Assembly: GCA_019828595.1 (NCBI GenBank)
Contig: JAHQRK010000021.1
Span: 806,001-870,000, forward strand
From: Aphanomyces cochlioides
Taxonomy: Eukaryota > Oomycota > Saprolegniomycetes > Saprolegniales > Verrucalvaceae
Direction: 5' to 3'
DNA length: 64,000 nucleotides
A program made the translations under genes and the position numbers. Shown here piece after piece: positions 1 to 11,064 of the stretch (the stretch's first letter is position 1; each line of letters opens with the position of its first letter). The notes below the pieces were generated by a model. The model made no database searches and was not told the origin of the DNA. It saw only the letters and a list, made by a program, of their open reading frames with translations.

Positions 1-234
1 CTTGTGTACTGCACAACATCCTCCTCACCGAAAATGATCGTATACCCAAGTCATGGATTGAGTTGCAAAGAAATTGTTTTTGCAATGCTGATCTACGAGG
101 TTGCAAAGTTTGTTTCTTGTCAAATGGCGACAGTAGAGATGAATACACAACTCGCTCACAACGCGATCTAGTTGTAAGCCAGCTTCTAGAAGGATCACAG
201 TTTTAAACAATACATGTATTGATTTTATCACACG

Positions 235-1114
235 CTAGTCCATGGGGCAAGCTTCATCGATCTCCTGGGTCGTCCACCCTTGCGTCTTCAATCGCTTTCG
301 CATGTCAACTTTCTTTACACGCAGTTCCATCTCAGCTTCTTCTCTTTTGATTTCAAGAAGTCGAATATTGAGCTGAGCTTGTCGTTCTTCGATTGCAAAA
401 CGCCTTTCATCAAGGTACTGTTTAGCTTCATGCTCATCTTTTTTTTGTTTCATCTATAAGTTATCACGACGTAGTGAGTGACGAAGTGATGGAATTGTAT
501 TCTACCTCTTGCTCTTTGAGCTGAAATGTACGAGCTTCTAACACAGCCCACTCGTCGAGTTTTGTTATCGTTGCCTTACGTTTGATTTTTTTGTTCGTAT
601 TGTCTTTGGGCAAGGAGTAGTTGTCGTTATCATCATCGTCAAACTCGGTGTTGCTGGACTCATCATTGTTAATGTCCACGTCATCACTCGTTGCAAGGGC
701 TTGCGATGATGGTCGGTCTCGCATGACATCGTCCAGTTCGTAGAAATACGTAGATCGCCTTGTAATCTCTTTTCTAATTGAGTCCTCATCCACCACTCCT
801 TGGCCTGTGTTCTCAAGCCAGTCTCGGGCGTCTCTGTATGACGACTCTATCACAGATATCTTTTGAATGATATCTTTGGCCTTTCGGTGGCGTATTCCAT
901 TGTCGATCATCAACTGACGTATTCCATCAACAAGCTTGCCTTTTGTCATGCCCGACTGCTTGTCTCCTCCTTTCCACCGGTTGTAATTGGCTTCGTTGGA
1001 GAGCCACTCCACCAAGATAGCCATACTTGTCTTTCCACCACGAACGCCATCATTTGTCCACATAATTCGCTGGCTTTGAACCTTGGCCTTGGACTGGGAG
1101 ACGGCCTTCATCAT
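235..1114 (-). CDS. Myb/SANT-like DNA-binding domain protein, two exons
   Basis: Exon 1 runs 1114-506 and exon 2 runs 453-235; the 52 nt GT-AG intron (505-454) is phase 0, so the two open frames join into a 275-residue protein. Residues ~15-115 have the look of a SANT/Myb-like domain: Trp near the start, a WL-NY-RW-GGDK core and a conserved helical stretch ending in DWLENTGQGV. An Asp/Asn-rich acidic linker (about residues 140-170) and a basic patch follow, then a C-terminal Glu/Arg/Lys-rich coiled coil supplied mostly by exon 2. From memory, this domain type occurs in large oomycete and fungal families, some linked to transposons, where it would bind DNA. Function here is inferred. A transposon origin is possible because a DNA transposon lies about 700 bp away. 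The splice junction is convincing because the coiled coil continues across it. Confidence 0.72.
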
Positions 1115-1816
1115 AGTTGCAATTCGGAGTTTCGAAAGAATGGGAGGTGTCCAAAGTATCCAATCAAACTAATTATACTCTTTGAATCTATAATTCCCCA
1201 CACGTCCTTTTCACTCTAGAACTGAATAGATGTGAAGATGAACGCAAAGTCGCAAATCTTGGCACGTCGGTGGTCGGCCAATGAATGAAGATGGCCAAGA
1301 TGATTTTCAAAATGCTGCCATAACTGACACCCACTATTGTCGCCAGAATCAACAAATGACAACCAACCAGTCACTACTATGGAAACTTATATTTCGTTTG
1401 AAATTAAATTTGTAGAGATATTAGTTTTTAAAGTATTGTCCTTCTCAAAGTACTACTCTGTCCGTCTACCCAAACCGTCCGTCTACCCAAACCGTCCGTC
1501 TACCTAAAAGGAATACCTCTATCCGTTTGTAAGAAGCCGCAGTGTATTTGATTATACAGGGAATTATTTATGATATGAAATTTTTCATTTAAACTGATGA
1601 AAGCTTAATGATTTATGATAAGTTATTTACTTTCAAAGGTTTGGTTTCTCTATTGCGAGTGTTGAGGATGAACCTCTGTAAATACATGTCCTCGTAGTAC
1701 TATCTTCACAATTTGGGTTTGTCGGACAAATCCAAAGAATCATAGACCTACGTAGTTTTTCTGAAACCACGATCTTGCATCTCAACTCTCACGTGGTCTC
1801 CAATAACTTCAATATA
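1115..1816. other. Intergenic, AT-rich, no gene seen
   Basis: No open frame with protein-like composition was found. The only structured feature is the short tandem repeat listed separately. The far end abuts the TA target site of the pogo-like element. Confidence 0.5.
1461..1506. repeat. 17 bp tandem repeat, about 2.7 copies
   Basis: The unit TCCGTCTACCCAAACCG occurs at 1461-1477 and 1478-1494 and is followed by a 12 bp partial copy with one change. It is non-coding, and no link to a neighbouring gene is evident. Confidence 0.85.
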
Positions 1817-3521
1817 CAGTACTCCCCAAAATAACGAACCCACTTAAACTTAATATACCTTATAAAATTATAGTTTACTGGATGAACACAAATATAGATT
1901 TTAGGAGTTCTTTTCACGATTTTGATTTCAATTTGTAACAACATGCCTTTCGATTACGACTCACAATTGAGGAGAAACAACTCCTGACATTTTGGACAAA
2001 TTTGAGCTGCTTCTTGATACGGCAGACGAAGTCGACAAGGAAAATTTTGCCTCACTTGTGAACAAACTGCACGATGTCAGTTTGTTGCAAGCGTTAGAGT
2101 GGGCCATTGAGGTATGGCAATGTGTTAGTCAAGACACAATAGCTAATTGTTGGCGGCATTCAGGCATATTAGACGAAGAAGTTTATGAATTGGTAGACGG
2201 TATTCGTAAGCTCTAAGAGAAGTGTGAGGTCTGTGTTGTGCGTTCTGTCTTCTGGAGGTTGCTACCCTCCAGAATCCGAATAATATTCGGATTCGGCAAG
2301 TTTTTCATGTATAGATTAAATCGGAAACACGACAATTTTATCCGACAATTTTATGATTGGTCGAAAAGAATAGTATTTCGATTGACTTTGTCGGCAATGG
2401 AATCGACATCCTTTCGACACTCATACTCTAACTCTACTACATGTGTTTGCTATGCTGCGCGATTGTAGAAGACAACGGCTTGTGTCAGCGTGATAGTTTA
2501 ACCCAGTTCGATTAATTCAACATGCAGTTATTGAGCATATTCCCTAGAATGAGATCATGCGTCAAGTATTTAGGTTCTTGTGAATGTCACAACCAGTCCT
2601 CATTAAATGCATATTAAATTAGTCTAATTAAGTTGAAACCTATAACGCCGACGCAAGTTATTGCCTTCTGAAAACATGCAGCATGCCGCAAAGCATGTAG
2701 AGTCAGAGTATAAAGAGTAGTCGATTCTATTGACATACAAGTGGCCGATAAATTACTGTAGGCGACACTTCTTATCCAGCGTTTAATGGTGCTCATATAA
2801 ACTATGTGTCCAACGGTCATGATAGTCGACGCACCGAGCATGCGCTGAAACACAACTACGTAATACTGGCACTAGTTTAGAGTTACAACATGTTTAGAGC
2901 ATGCATAAACGTCTCGCTGCAAATTCAGGCGACTTGAAGCCAAACTCGGATTCATGCTTAGTGCTCTCAATCTATCATCGAGAGCACCACGCACGAAAAT
3001 AGAGGTCTCATTCCAATGTCGCCTCATATTTTAGCGGCTTAAGGCACACGGTTTTGATCATGCATTAGATAAACCGGGAAGCATCTTTTAGACTCATCAC
3101 ACGTGGTCATGTAGTTTATAGACCGCTGTGAAACGCAAAATACAAATCAAAAAGTTTACAGTCCATTATCAAACGCTTTATGGCTATGGAGAGTCTAGTG
3201 CAGAATGCAACAGATAACTCGTTGATTTCATTCGTTGAGGTTTCTATAACGTGATACTCAATCTGCACCTTGTACAACAGACCAATTCATTCAAAACATT
3301 GAGTTTTGGTAATTTAGCCAATCAAACGCTGTACATGTTAAATGTTAACGATATGTGTCGGCCGCGACAACTTCCTCGTCCCATCACCTGATTCAAATGA
3401 GCATAGATATTCTGACCAATCAGATGCAAGTGTCACCCATCTTAAAACCCACTTAATCTTATACTTGTGCATGACAAATACCTCTAAAACCTGGGAGGTT
3501 CGTTATTCTGGGGGAGCACTG
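1817..3521. mobile_element. pogo/Tigger-like DNA transposon, non-autonomous relic
   Basis: The ends form an imperfect terminal inverted repeat of about 25 bp. The left end starts CAGTACTCCCCAAAATAACG; the right end, read on the minus strand, starts CAGTGCTCCCCCAGAATAAC, with one indel and two or three mismatches. Both ends are flanked by the dinucleotide TA (1815-1816 and 3522-3523), the target duplication of the Tc1/mariner/pogo superfamily, and CAGT termini are typical of pogo. A transposase C-terminal fragment (1992-2216) lies near the left end. The other ~1.3 kb has no recognisable coding sequence, so the element has lost most of its transposase and could only have moved in trans. The transposase tail sitting near one terminus suggests internal deletion or rearrangement. 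Confidence 0.82.
1992..2216 (+). pseudogene. pogo/Tigger-like transposase C-terminal fragment
   Basis: The 74-residue frame contains LLQALEWAIEVWQCVSQDTI followed by NCWRHSGIL. This matches the tail just after the DDE catalytic domain of Tigger/pogo/Jerky-type transposases (a Trp, then V-x3-TI-x-NCW). The catalytic DDE residues and the N-terminal DNA-binding HTH domains are absent, so this is a fragment. It lies inside the TA-flanked element 1817-3521, which fits the family assignment. Confidence 0.75.
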
Positions 3522-3523
3522 TA

Positions 3524-4195
3524 CTTCGTTCACCGCCAAATTTTACCCTCTTCTCGATAATTATCCGGATATATAGCTCGTTCTTGTCTGTAAACCAAAT
3601 TCGACTGAATGTTTATCCGAATAATTTTGCATAAACAGCTACAAGAAATAGATCGAATTGAAAATCATTGAACACGTTGTCTCTGCAAGACGGACGTTGC
3701 GTACCTTGACAGTCCGTCGCTGTCGACAGCCTGTGCTTTCTTGGCCGTTGATCCCCTCCACACTGAAAGAATTCGCCTTCGAGAAGCGACCTGGGAGACC
3801 TTCTGTGCATTGATAACGCACACCGAGGGCTGACGAGTTCCAGTGCCGTAGCCTGTCATCAAAGTTGTCACTTGACCGTGCGAGCACGACGAGACTGGTT
3901 TCCAAGGTCGCGGTTACAAATCAGTAGCGAAATAGATTGGTGCTTTGAGCTATGAGGGAACAACTCCAACTCCTTCGAATGGGACACCCGCACAAGATTC
4001 TCCAGGAGGGCCATCTATTTGTTGGCGATCGGTGTTGCCCTGTTGTCACTGGACGCAACGACATTCGCCAGTCACTTTCAATTGGATCGATACCCTCGCG
4101 ATCTACCAAGCCATGGGAAGGAACAACCGAGACTTAGAAACAAGCACGTCTTATATTCACTCGCCAAGCCCAGGTGAAGACTCGATCCACTAATG
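3524..4195. other. Intergenic, no supported gene
   Basis: Several overlapping short frames occur on both strands at 3613-4137, but none resembles a known protein or shows intron-compatible continuation. The last ~100 bp align loosely with the N-terminal coding region of the second BT1-like copy (near 7020-7120) but are interrupted by a stop. Confidence 0.4.
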
Positions 4196-6323
4196 AAGCG
4201 GTGAAAGCTCTGCGGACATTGAAGGTGGCGCGTTGGTCGAAGGAGGCGCGATATCCCTCTTGTCCAGAGAAGCCATGGCACTCTTTGCGCAGTACGCAGC
4301 GATCGGCGTCGTCCTTAGCATGCTTCCAGCGCTCCAGTATCCCATCTTTAACAACTACCTCAAGCTCGAAGGCTATCAAACTGCATCCTACGGTCAACTC
4401 GTCACGCTCGGCTGGTCGTTCAAGGTATTCTTCGGCATGCTATCAGACTGTTGTCCGATCTTTGGTTACCGCCGCAAGTCTTGGATGCTGATCGGCTGGA
4501 CTGTGACCATGGTATGCTTGGCCATCATGACATTTACATCACTCGGTGATCCATACTGCGGAAGAATCCTTTACAGGTCAATTTTGGGTCAGGGTCACGG
4601 GTGCAGGTCACAGGTTCTTTCTAGGTTTTTACTGGTTTTATTCGACTTTCTGATCAGATTTTAGGTTTTTCTCATTCAAACTGCAATGGCAAAGCCTTAA
4701 ACTGCCTGGACGACGTCAGACATCCGCCCAGAAAATTGCGCTCACCGCAGCGAAGCGGAGGTCGAGTGAAAAAATTTCTGCAGGCGGATGACTCGGAGGA
4801 GGGAGCCCCCAACGTGCACCAAAAGGGGTTTCTTTATATTTTCTCTCATCGGGCAAGGCGGCAGGTAGGCCGCAAGGCCGTGCCGCCACCCTGATGAGGC
4901 CTGCTAGGGAATGACAAAGTATGGCGCTCTAATCTTCCTGGTGGTGGAGATATCTTCAATATTGTCATGTGACCTAATATGTGACCTGACCCGAAATTGA
5001 CCTGTAAAAGACCTTACCCATACTGCAATGCTGAAAAGGCTAACACTGAAGGTCGTCCTGACGCGTGCTCCATTATCTACTCCAAGACAGCAGACGAGGA
5101 CAAGAAGTACTTCAACCTTGATGCGCCAGACAGCGGGACGATGTTTATCCTCTTGTCCACGCTCGTGTCGTTCGGCTATATTACCGCCGACTGTGCTGCC
5201 GATGCCATGGTGGTGGAATACGCTCAGCGCGAACCATTAGCCATTCGCGGCCGAATCCAGACCACAATCTACGTCGTGCGGAATCTTTTTGGAATCCTAT
5301 CCAACCTCACGACTGGATTTGGCTTGAGTAGTCCCAACTTTGGCGGTGAGTTTTCCTTCTCGTTGTCGCCCAATGTGCCGTATGGAATTTGCCTCGTCCC
5401 ATGTGTTGGGGTAGTTTTCGCGACGATCTTCCTCATGGAGGAAACGAAATCCCGTGGCATGCTCTTTCGTGACTACATCAACATGTTCTGGAACTTGTTG
5501 CAACAACGTGTGATGTGGCAGATTTGTGCGTTCCGATTCATCAGCACTGTCTTCCAAGCCATTGGATCGGCCGCAGGAGGTCCAATGTACAGCTTATGGG
5601 CAAAAGTAACTCCATTGAACGACGCCCTCTCGACAATTCTTGGCGGTGCCATCTTTTCAGCAATCTTGGCCGTCGTGGCGAAGTGGGGGTTGCACTGGAA
5701 TTGGCGCTATACGATTATCTGTGGCACGATTGGGGTCATCGCGATCGACCCCCATCGTTTTCATCACAATCTGGAATGTCTTCCGAAACCAATGGTTCTA
5801 CAATGGCGTCGGCCTGGCGGAAAATGTTCCCGAAGGGGTTCGTTTCATGGTCGCCTCGTTTTGTGCTGTCGAAATCGCTGACGTCGGGAACGAGGGCGCG
5901 ACCTACGGCTTGATCACGACCGTCGCCAACTTGACTGGTCCATTTGCAGCAATAATCTACAAACTCATTCACTCCAACTTTAAACTATCCCAAGACGACA
6001 TGACCGAAGACACAACGGAGGTCCGATGGGACGTCACGTACTCGTTCATTATTTCATACTGCAGCAAGATCTTTTCCTTGGTGTGGCTCCTTATGCTCCC
6101 TCATCAGCGTGTTCCCCTCCAAGAGCTCAAGCGAAATGGTGGCAAGAGCAAACTTGCAGGCGCACTCTTGGTCATTTTGTTCATCGCATGCGTGGCGTTT
6201 TCAGTCACATCCAACATCCTCTCCATCTTCCCCTCCACGAAATGCTATCGCATTGCAGGGGGCGACGGCAAATTGGACCCTGTCACACACAAGTGTCCCG
6301 CTGCCAGCGCCGCCAAGGGATAG
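4196..6323 (+). pseudogene. Folate/biopterin transporter (BT1 family) pseudogene, copy 1
   Basis: The translated pieces match the BT1/FBT branch of the major facilitator superfamily: an N-terminal PIFNNYLKLEGYQTASYGQL helix, DCCPIFGYRRKSWMLIGW in the loop between early helices, many hydrophobic helices, and a C-terminal tail from STKCYRIAGGDGKLD. Intact members are polytopic membrane carriers for folates or pterins. Three defects are visible. There is no in-frame Met upstream of the conserved region, because a TGA blocks it near 4193. A 458 bp transposon interrupts the Asp-Pro-Tyr-Cys coding site (4551-5026). A 2 nt deletion near 5745 shifts the frame relative to the neighbouring copy. Removing the insertion restores reading into AEKANTEGRPDACSIIYSK. 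I take it as a recently inactivated paralogue. Confidence 0.85.
4560..5017. mobile_element. Mutator-like MITE inserted in the BT1 pseudogene
   Basis: This 458 bp insertion has terminal inverted repeats of about 38 bp, sharing TTTACAGGTCAATTT and a GGGTCAGG-TCAC stretch at both ends. It is bounded by a perfect 9 bp direct repeat CCATACTGC at 4551-4559 and 5018-5026. A 9 bp duplication plus long terminal inverted repeats is the signature of Mutator-like elements. It encodes no transposase. Removing it together with one repeat copy restores the transporter reading frame exactly, which proves it is an insertion and not native sequence. Confidence 0.9.
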
Positions 6324-6982
6324 ATATATTTTCTATTTGCTCAAATGTGTTTGTTGGTATTGAGTCCTTCGTCACTACGGATGTCAACCTCTGTTAAAAA
6401 GTCCGACCACACCTCTTAGTCCGTGCTAGGAGGCTCTCCGTGACTCGCTGGAAAGTGGTAATCATGGTGATCTGTACGGCGCAGAGGCGGTTCGACGATT
6501 GCAACGCGAGCTGTGAGTAAACGCCAAACGCTCTACCCCTTGATCGAACGAAAGGCATTGAGGAATGAACCCACAGGATCAACTTTCTCCAATGTTTACT
6601 GTGCAAATTACTGCATGTGTCGTCCAACTCAGCGCCTGGTTGTTGAAGACAACCCTTGAACCCACCGCAGTGGACCACTCATTCGAGCTGTACAGCCTTG
6701 AGCTGCCGCCATGTCGAACAACTTGCTCTTCAAAGTGAACACTTGTGAAGTTGAGACGAAAGCTGTGGCACCTTCGACGTCGATGCCAACGCTGTGTTTA
6801 CTCAAAGTTTCAATCTTCCTACAACGCTTTTGGGGCTGAGAGAGCAACCATCTCGTGGTCCTCCACAGTAAACCATGACGAGTTGATGTGAATCTGTGTC
6901 TCAAGGCTGTCTGGCATGTGGCTCAAGTTGGCCAAATGTTCATTTTCTGAATTGGGTCCGCACTGCCAAGACCACGGCGGGC
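6324..6982. other. Spacer between the two BT1 copies, no gene seen
   Basis: Minus-strand frames of 91-94 codons overlap here, but neither has recognisable motifs or a partner exon. I see no supported gene. Confidence 0.4.
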
Positions 6983-8394
6983 ATGGAGAGAGGCCGACAG
7001 GACGTGGATGAACGCCTGTCGTATAGTCACTCGCTCGTCCAAGACGAGAACGACAGCCACTACGTCAATATGAAAACCACGACGGAACTCGAAGATGGCG
7101 CATTGGTCGGTGGTGGTGCAAAATCCCTATTGTCGAGAGAAGCCATGGCACTCTTTGCACAGTACGCAGCAGTTGGCATCGTCTCCAGCATGCTTCCAGC
7201 ACTGAGTTTCCCCATCTTTAACAACTACCTCAAGCTCGAAGGCTATCAAACGGCATCGTACAGTCAGCTCGTCACACTTGGGGCGTCGTTCAAGGTGATT
7301 TTCGGCATGTTGTCGGATTGTTGTCCGATCTATGGTTACCGCCGCAAGTCTTGGATGTTGATCGGCTGGAGTGTCACGACGGTGTGCTTGACCATCATGA
7401 CCTTTTCGACACTCGGGGATCCCTACTGCAACGTTGAAAAGGCCATCGCTCAAGGCCGTATGCAATCTGCTTGCTTCCTTGCCTCGTTGTGATTCTCGCG
7501 ACGATCTATGCCATGGACCACAAGCAATCCAAAGGCACGCCGTTCCTTGAGTACATCGACATGTTTTGGAACTTGTTGCAACCGCGAGCCATGTGGCAAA
7601 TTTGTGCCTTCCGCTTTCTCTTTAATGTGTTTGATGGCATCGGGTCGACTGCAAGTAGTCCCATGTACAGCACGTGGGCGAATGTCTCGCCATTGTATGA
7701 CTCGGTCATGTCGATCCTTGGCGGCGCCATCTTTTGTCTCTCGTGCTAGCCGCGGTGGCCAAGTGGGGATTGCACTGGAATTGGCGCTACACGATTGCCA
7801 TCGCGTCGGTTGTGATCCTCGTGATTGACGTCCCCATCACGTTCATCACAATCTGGAATATCCTCCGAAATCAATGGTTCTACACTGGTGTCGGCCTCTC
7901 GGACAGTGTCCCCAGGAGCGTTCGTTTCATGGTCGCCTCGTTTTGCGCCGTCGAAATCGCCGACGTCGGGAACGAAGGCGCGACCTACGGTTTGATCACG
8001 ACCGTCGCCAACTTGACCAGTCCATTTGCCTCAATGATCTACAAAGTCATCGACTCGTACTGGAAATTATCCCAAGACGACATTCGAGACGACACGACCG
8101 AGGTCCGATGGGACGTCATGTACTCGTACTTGATTTCCTACAGCAGCAAGGTCTTGCATTGGCGTGGTTGTTTCTACTGCCTCCCCAGCGTGTTCCCCTC
8201 CAAGAGCTCAAGCGCCATGGAGACTAGCAGGCGCTCTCTTGGTCATCCTCTTCGTGGTATGCCTCGCGTTCTCTGTCGCGTCCAACATCCTCTCCATCTT
8301 CCCCTCGACGAAATGCTATCGCATTGCAGGGGGCGACGGCAAAGTGGACCCTGTCACGCGCAAGTGTCCCGCTGAAAGAGCCGCCAAGGGATAG
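6983..8394 (+). pseudogene. Folate/biopterin transporter (BT1 family) pseudogene, copy 2
   Basis: The likely original start is the ATG at 6983 (MERGRQDVDERLSYSHS). The N-terminal portion is open and closely parallels copy 1 (FNNYLKLEGYQTASYSQL, then the DCCPIYGYRRKSWML loop). Compared with copy 1, roughly 0.3 kb encoding several central helices is missing near 7455, joining Gly-Arg directly to the Pro-Tyr-Ala-Ile-Cys helix out of frame. Further frame breaks occur near 7735 and 8150, the latter leaving LAWLFLLPPQRVPLQELKRH in a different frame from the flanking sequence. The conserved C-terminus STKCYRIAGGDGKVD is still present. With at least three lesions it is a pseudogene, and because its lesions differ from those of copy 1 the two decayed independently. 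Confidence 0.85.
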
Positions 8395-8434
8395 CTCCCC
8401 CCCAGGGAATAGTTTATGCAATTGAATTTAATCC

Positions 8435-8917
8435 CTAGCGAGTTTTACGCGGTTGTTTCTTGGGGGATTCGGGCAGACAGTCCTCGAGGGATTCCTCCAA
8501 GACGTCGTCGTCGTCCCCTCGTTTGGATTTCTGCGCCGACGGGAGCGGCATGTCCTTGTAGTGTTTGGCCTTGAAACTCGCTCGACGCGACGGCCGCAGC
8601 TCTTCCTTCCACAAGTCTTGTTGCTCCCGCAAGCCACGGACCCATCGCTTCAAGTCGCCTTCCGAGTCGGTGCGGAGAAAGTAATTGCGCTCTTTCGTCT
8701 TGAGCACAAAGCTGTACAAGCCATGGTCGCCTGAATCAAACGGACGAATCGATTCAATCGCGAGGAGATCGATCGACTTGGACGCATCCAGGCTCGACTT
8801 GTTGCGGTAGTACTTGAGTGTCCTCCCCTCGAGAGAAAACCACCGCTTGGTCCAGTCGGACGTGAGCATCTTGGGCTCGCGCTTCAGCTTACTCAAGTAC
8901 CCGCTGATCGTGGCCAT
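8435..8917 (-). CDS. Small PH-domain protein
   Basis: This single-exon frame encodes 160 residues. Residues ~4-100 form a pleckstrin-homology domain: SGYLSKLKRE at strand 1, WTKRWFSLEGRTLKYYRNKS at strands 2-3, and a C-terminal helix with the invariant Trp in GDLKRWVRGLREQQ. PH domains bind phosphoinositides or proteins and recruit their host to membranes. The tail is basic and acidic (KSKRGDDDDVLEESLEDC, then KKQPRKTR) with no second domain. The start ATG at 8917 directly precedes the first PH strand, so little is missing. Its 3' end lies 40 bp from the end of BT1 copy 2, in convergent arrangement. Confidence 0.85.
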   Translation of the reverse strand: MATISGYLSKLKREPKMLTSDWTKRWFSLEGRTLKYYRNKSSLDASKSIDLLAIESIRPFDSGDHGLYSFVLKTKERNYFLRTDSEGDLKRWVRGLREQQDLWKEELRPSRRASFKAKHYKDMPLPSAQKSKRGDDDDVLEESLEDCLPESPKKQPRKTR

Positions 8918-9984
8918 CCGTCGAGAGGACTTTTCACAAATGTGGTAACCACATCGAGTCTATTTCAAGACGACCGACCTGCCCATTGGCATGTATTTCA
9001 ATCCCCCCACGGCTATTTAAAGCTCCCCAATCGACCATCTCCTTCCTTCGCCTCGTTCCCATCGAGCTGTCAAGTCGAGAAGGTCGTCTCAATTCGCTCG
9101 ACGAACGGCGTTGTCGCTGGAACGACCGACGGCAGGACTAGACGCTGGCATGGTTTTGAAGCGTAGGGTGCACTCTGGGGCGGGTACAGCGTTGACTGTT
9201 GGAGTCGTGAATGAAGTCGTGTCGTCCACACCCTCAGCGCTCTAGCCTTCATGGAGCTAAAGGACGACGTCGCCGCCTCGGCAGACTTGCAAATCGCAAT
9301 CGAGGAGCTGGCATGTCCCAACGGGCTGAAGGTTGGACGACGGGAACGACGGAAGTGACGGCGACTGGCACTTCGTCACCGAAAGAACAATGCCAAGTTC
9401 AAGAAGGGCATGGATGCATCGTGGCTGATTGTTTACCCGCACGCACGGATGCGACTAATGTCTAGTCGTGGCGTCGCCTTCATGACACTTTGGCACTCTC
9501 TCAGCCATGCGTTGGAAATTCCAAGGATTCCAATCTCCCCGTTCCTTCTAGCGGTAGGACGTGCCGACGGAGCGACGGACTTGGCGGTGTTGGCATGGCC
9601 AAATGCATCTTCGTTGAGCATGCGTCTTCGCGGATGTTTCCTCGTTGGAACCCATGTGGGTCGTACAGTGTAGATGGCCATGATTCCAAAACTGAGTCGT
9701 TCCGATTCGAATCCGAGCGCCAACACGACGGCAGTCGGTCGACCAAGCTCTCCAACGGCCTGGCAACTCGTCTAGACGCCGTAGACGCACTCGTCGCTGC
9801 GTCTAGACTCGTTTCGTCGCTCCGTGGGCTGCAAGAGGATGTTGATTTCATCCAAGACGGAACACGTTGCTCCTTGAACTTCAAGCTTTTGTCACGACAG
9901 ATGCCATGTTACGCATTTCCTCCCCTACGTCTTCCGAGGAAGATCTCTCGGTCCATTTCTTAAAGATCGTCGTCGTCGCCACAG
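8918..9984. other. 1.07 kb intergenic with doubtful ORFs
   Basis: A 157-codon plus frame (9490-9963) and a 127-codon minus frame (9501-9884) overlap each other. The plus frame has a helix-like stretch (LATRLDAVDALVAASRLVSS) and could be the remnant of a gene, but nothing was recognised and no start, stop or intron context supports it. Around 9250-9340 a short plus frame (MELKDDVAASADLQIAIEEL) also looks protein-like. I treat the region as possible gene debris. Confidence 0.3.
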
Positions 9985-11064
9985 ATGCGAGCCATGGTTC
10001 ACTTGCAACAGGACGCTGAAGCGACGCCGCTGCTCTTCACGCCGCCAAAGCCACACCCGCTCGTCGGGTTGAGTCTCATTGCATTGTCCGCTGGCTTGGC
10101 GAGTCTCATCTCGACGTGCGCCAAATACGAAAGCATCGACTTGGTGGCGATGGAAGCGGTCTTTTGGCGCTTTGTCGTCGCCTACTTGTTTGTCCTCGTA
10201 CGTCCCATCTCTTCCTAACCACACAAGCTGAATCGTCTCTGTGGCGTAGGTGCTCGCCTTGTATGGCAAGGTAAACTTGGTCGTGCCGGGGGAATTCCAA
10301 GGCGATCTCGTCGGTCGATGCGTCTTTGGCTTTGCCGCTGTCGGGTCTCTCTTTTGGGCGATTTCACAAATGAACATGGCGGACGCAAGCACGATTGCCT
10401 TCACGAGTCCCATCGTGACGTGCTTCCTTGGCGCATGGATCCTCAGTGAATTTGTCGGTCCGGTGGAAATTATCTGCGCCTTTGTCTCGCTTCTTGGCGT
10501 TGTCCTCGTCGCCCGGCCGTCCATCGTTTTCCCACCACCGATTATTACCCATGGCTCGTCGTACGCTCCACTAGCCGCCTTGGCGTCGGCCGTCTTTACA
10601 GCACTGTCGTTTGTACACTTGCGCAAGCTCAAGTCGCTGCACTACATCGTGGTCACGCACTACTTCTTGCTCGTCGGCGCTGCCTTCTCTGGCCTCTGGG
10701 TGCTAGTCCAACAAGGCGTACGTTCTCCACCAAATTGTCCTCAAGAGTCTCATCTCCATTGTAGCAATTCGACCTCGACAAGAGCAGCAACAGCGTTGCG
10801 CAAACGGCCGTCATGACGGGCTTCTTGGCGTTCTTGGGCGACCTTGCGCTCACGAAAGGACTCCAATTTGAAGGCGCGAGCGTCGCGTCCGTCGTGCGAT
10901 ACCTCGACATTGTGCTCGTCTTTGTCTGGGACACCGCCATCTTGCGAGAACGCTTGAGCTGGTGGAGCGTCGGTGGGGCTGTCCTCATTACATTTGCCGT
11001 CGTCGTGCTCTTCGTGCGTCGCGTTCGCCAAGGCGACAGTCGCGACGACGAAACTAGAGTGTAG
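9985..11064 (+). CDS. Drug/metabolite-type transporter, SLC35G-like (two EamA repeats)
   Basis: There are three exons: 9985-10197, 10250-10717 and 10765-11064. The introns are 52 and 47 nt, both GTACGT...TAG and phase 0. The protein has 326 residues (317-325 if a later Met is used) and about ten membrane helices arranged as two EamA repeats. Key landmarks are FWRFVVAYLFVLVLALYGK across the first junction, ASTIAFTSPIVTCFLGAWIL ending repeat 1 with a VGPVEIICAFVSLLGVVLV helix, and TKGLQFEGASVASVVRYLDI in repeat 2 followed by a short basic tail. The family (DMT/SLC35G1-like) consists of solute carriers of the plasma or internal membranes; the substrate cannot be predicted. The splicing is secure because hydrophobic helices continue across both junctions. 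Confidence 0.88.

Noticed and set aside
25..231. 68-codon minus-strand frame at the window start
   Set aside because: Hydrophobic and Cys-rich but with no recognisable domain and no partner exon; likely chance or the edge of something outside the window.
3613..4281. Overlapping frames of 60-90 codons on both strands before the first transporter copy
   Set aside because: They overlap each other in several frames, show no motif and have no supporting splice sites.
9700..9720. TTCGAATCC-like word resembling a tRNA T-loop
   Set aside because: No acceptor stem or anticodon arm can be paired around it; no tRNA gene was found anywhere in the window.
9490..9963. 157-codon plus frame
   Set aside because: Overlaps an antisense frame of 127 codons; only a short helix-like stretch looks coded, so I did not call a gene.
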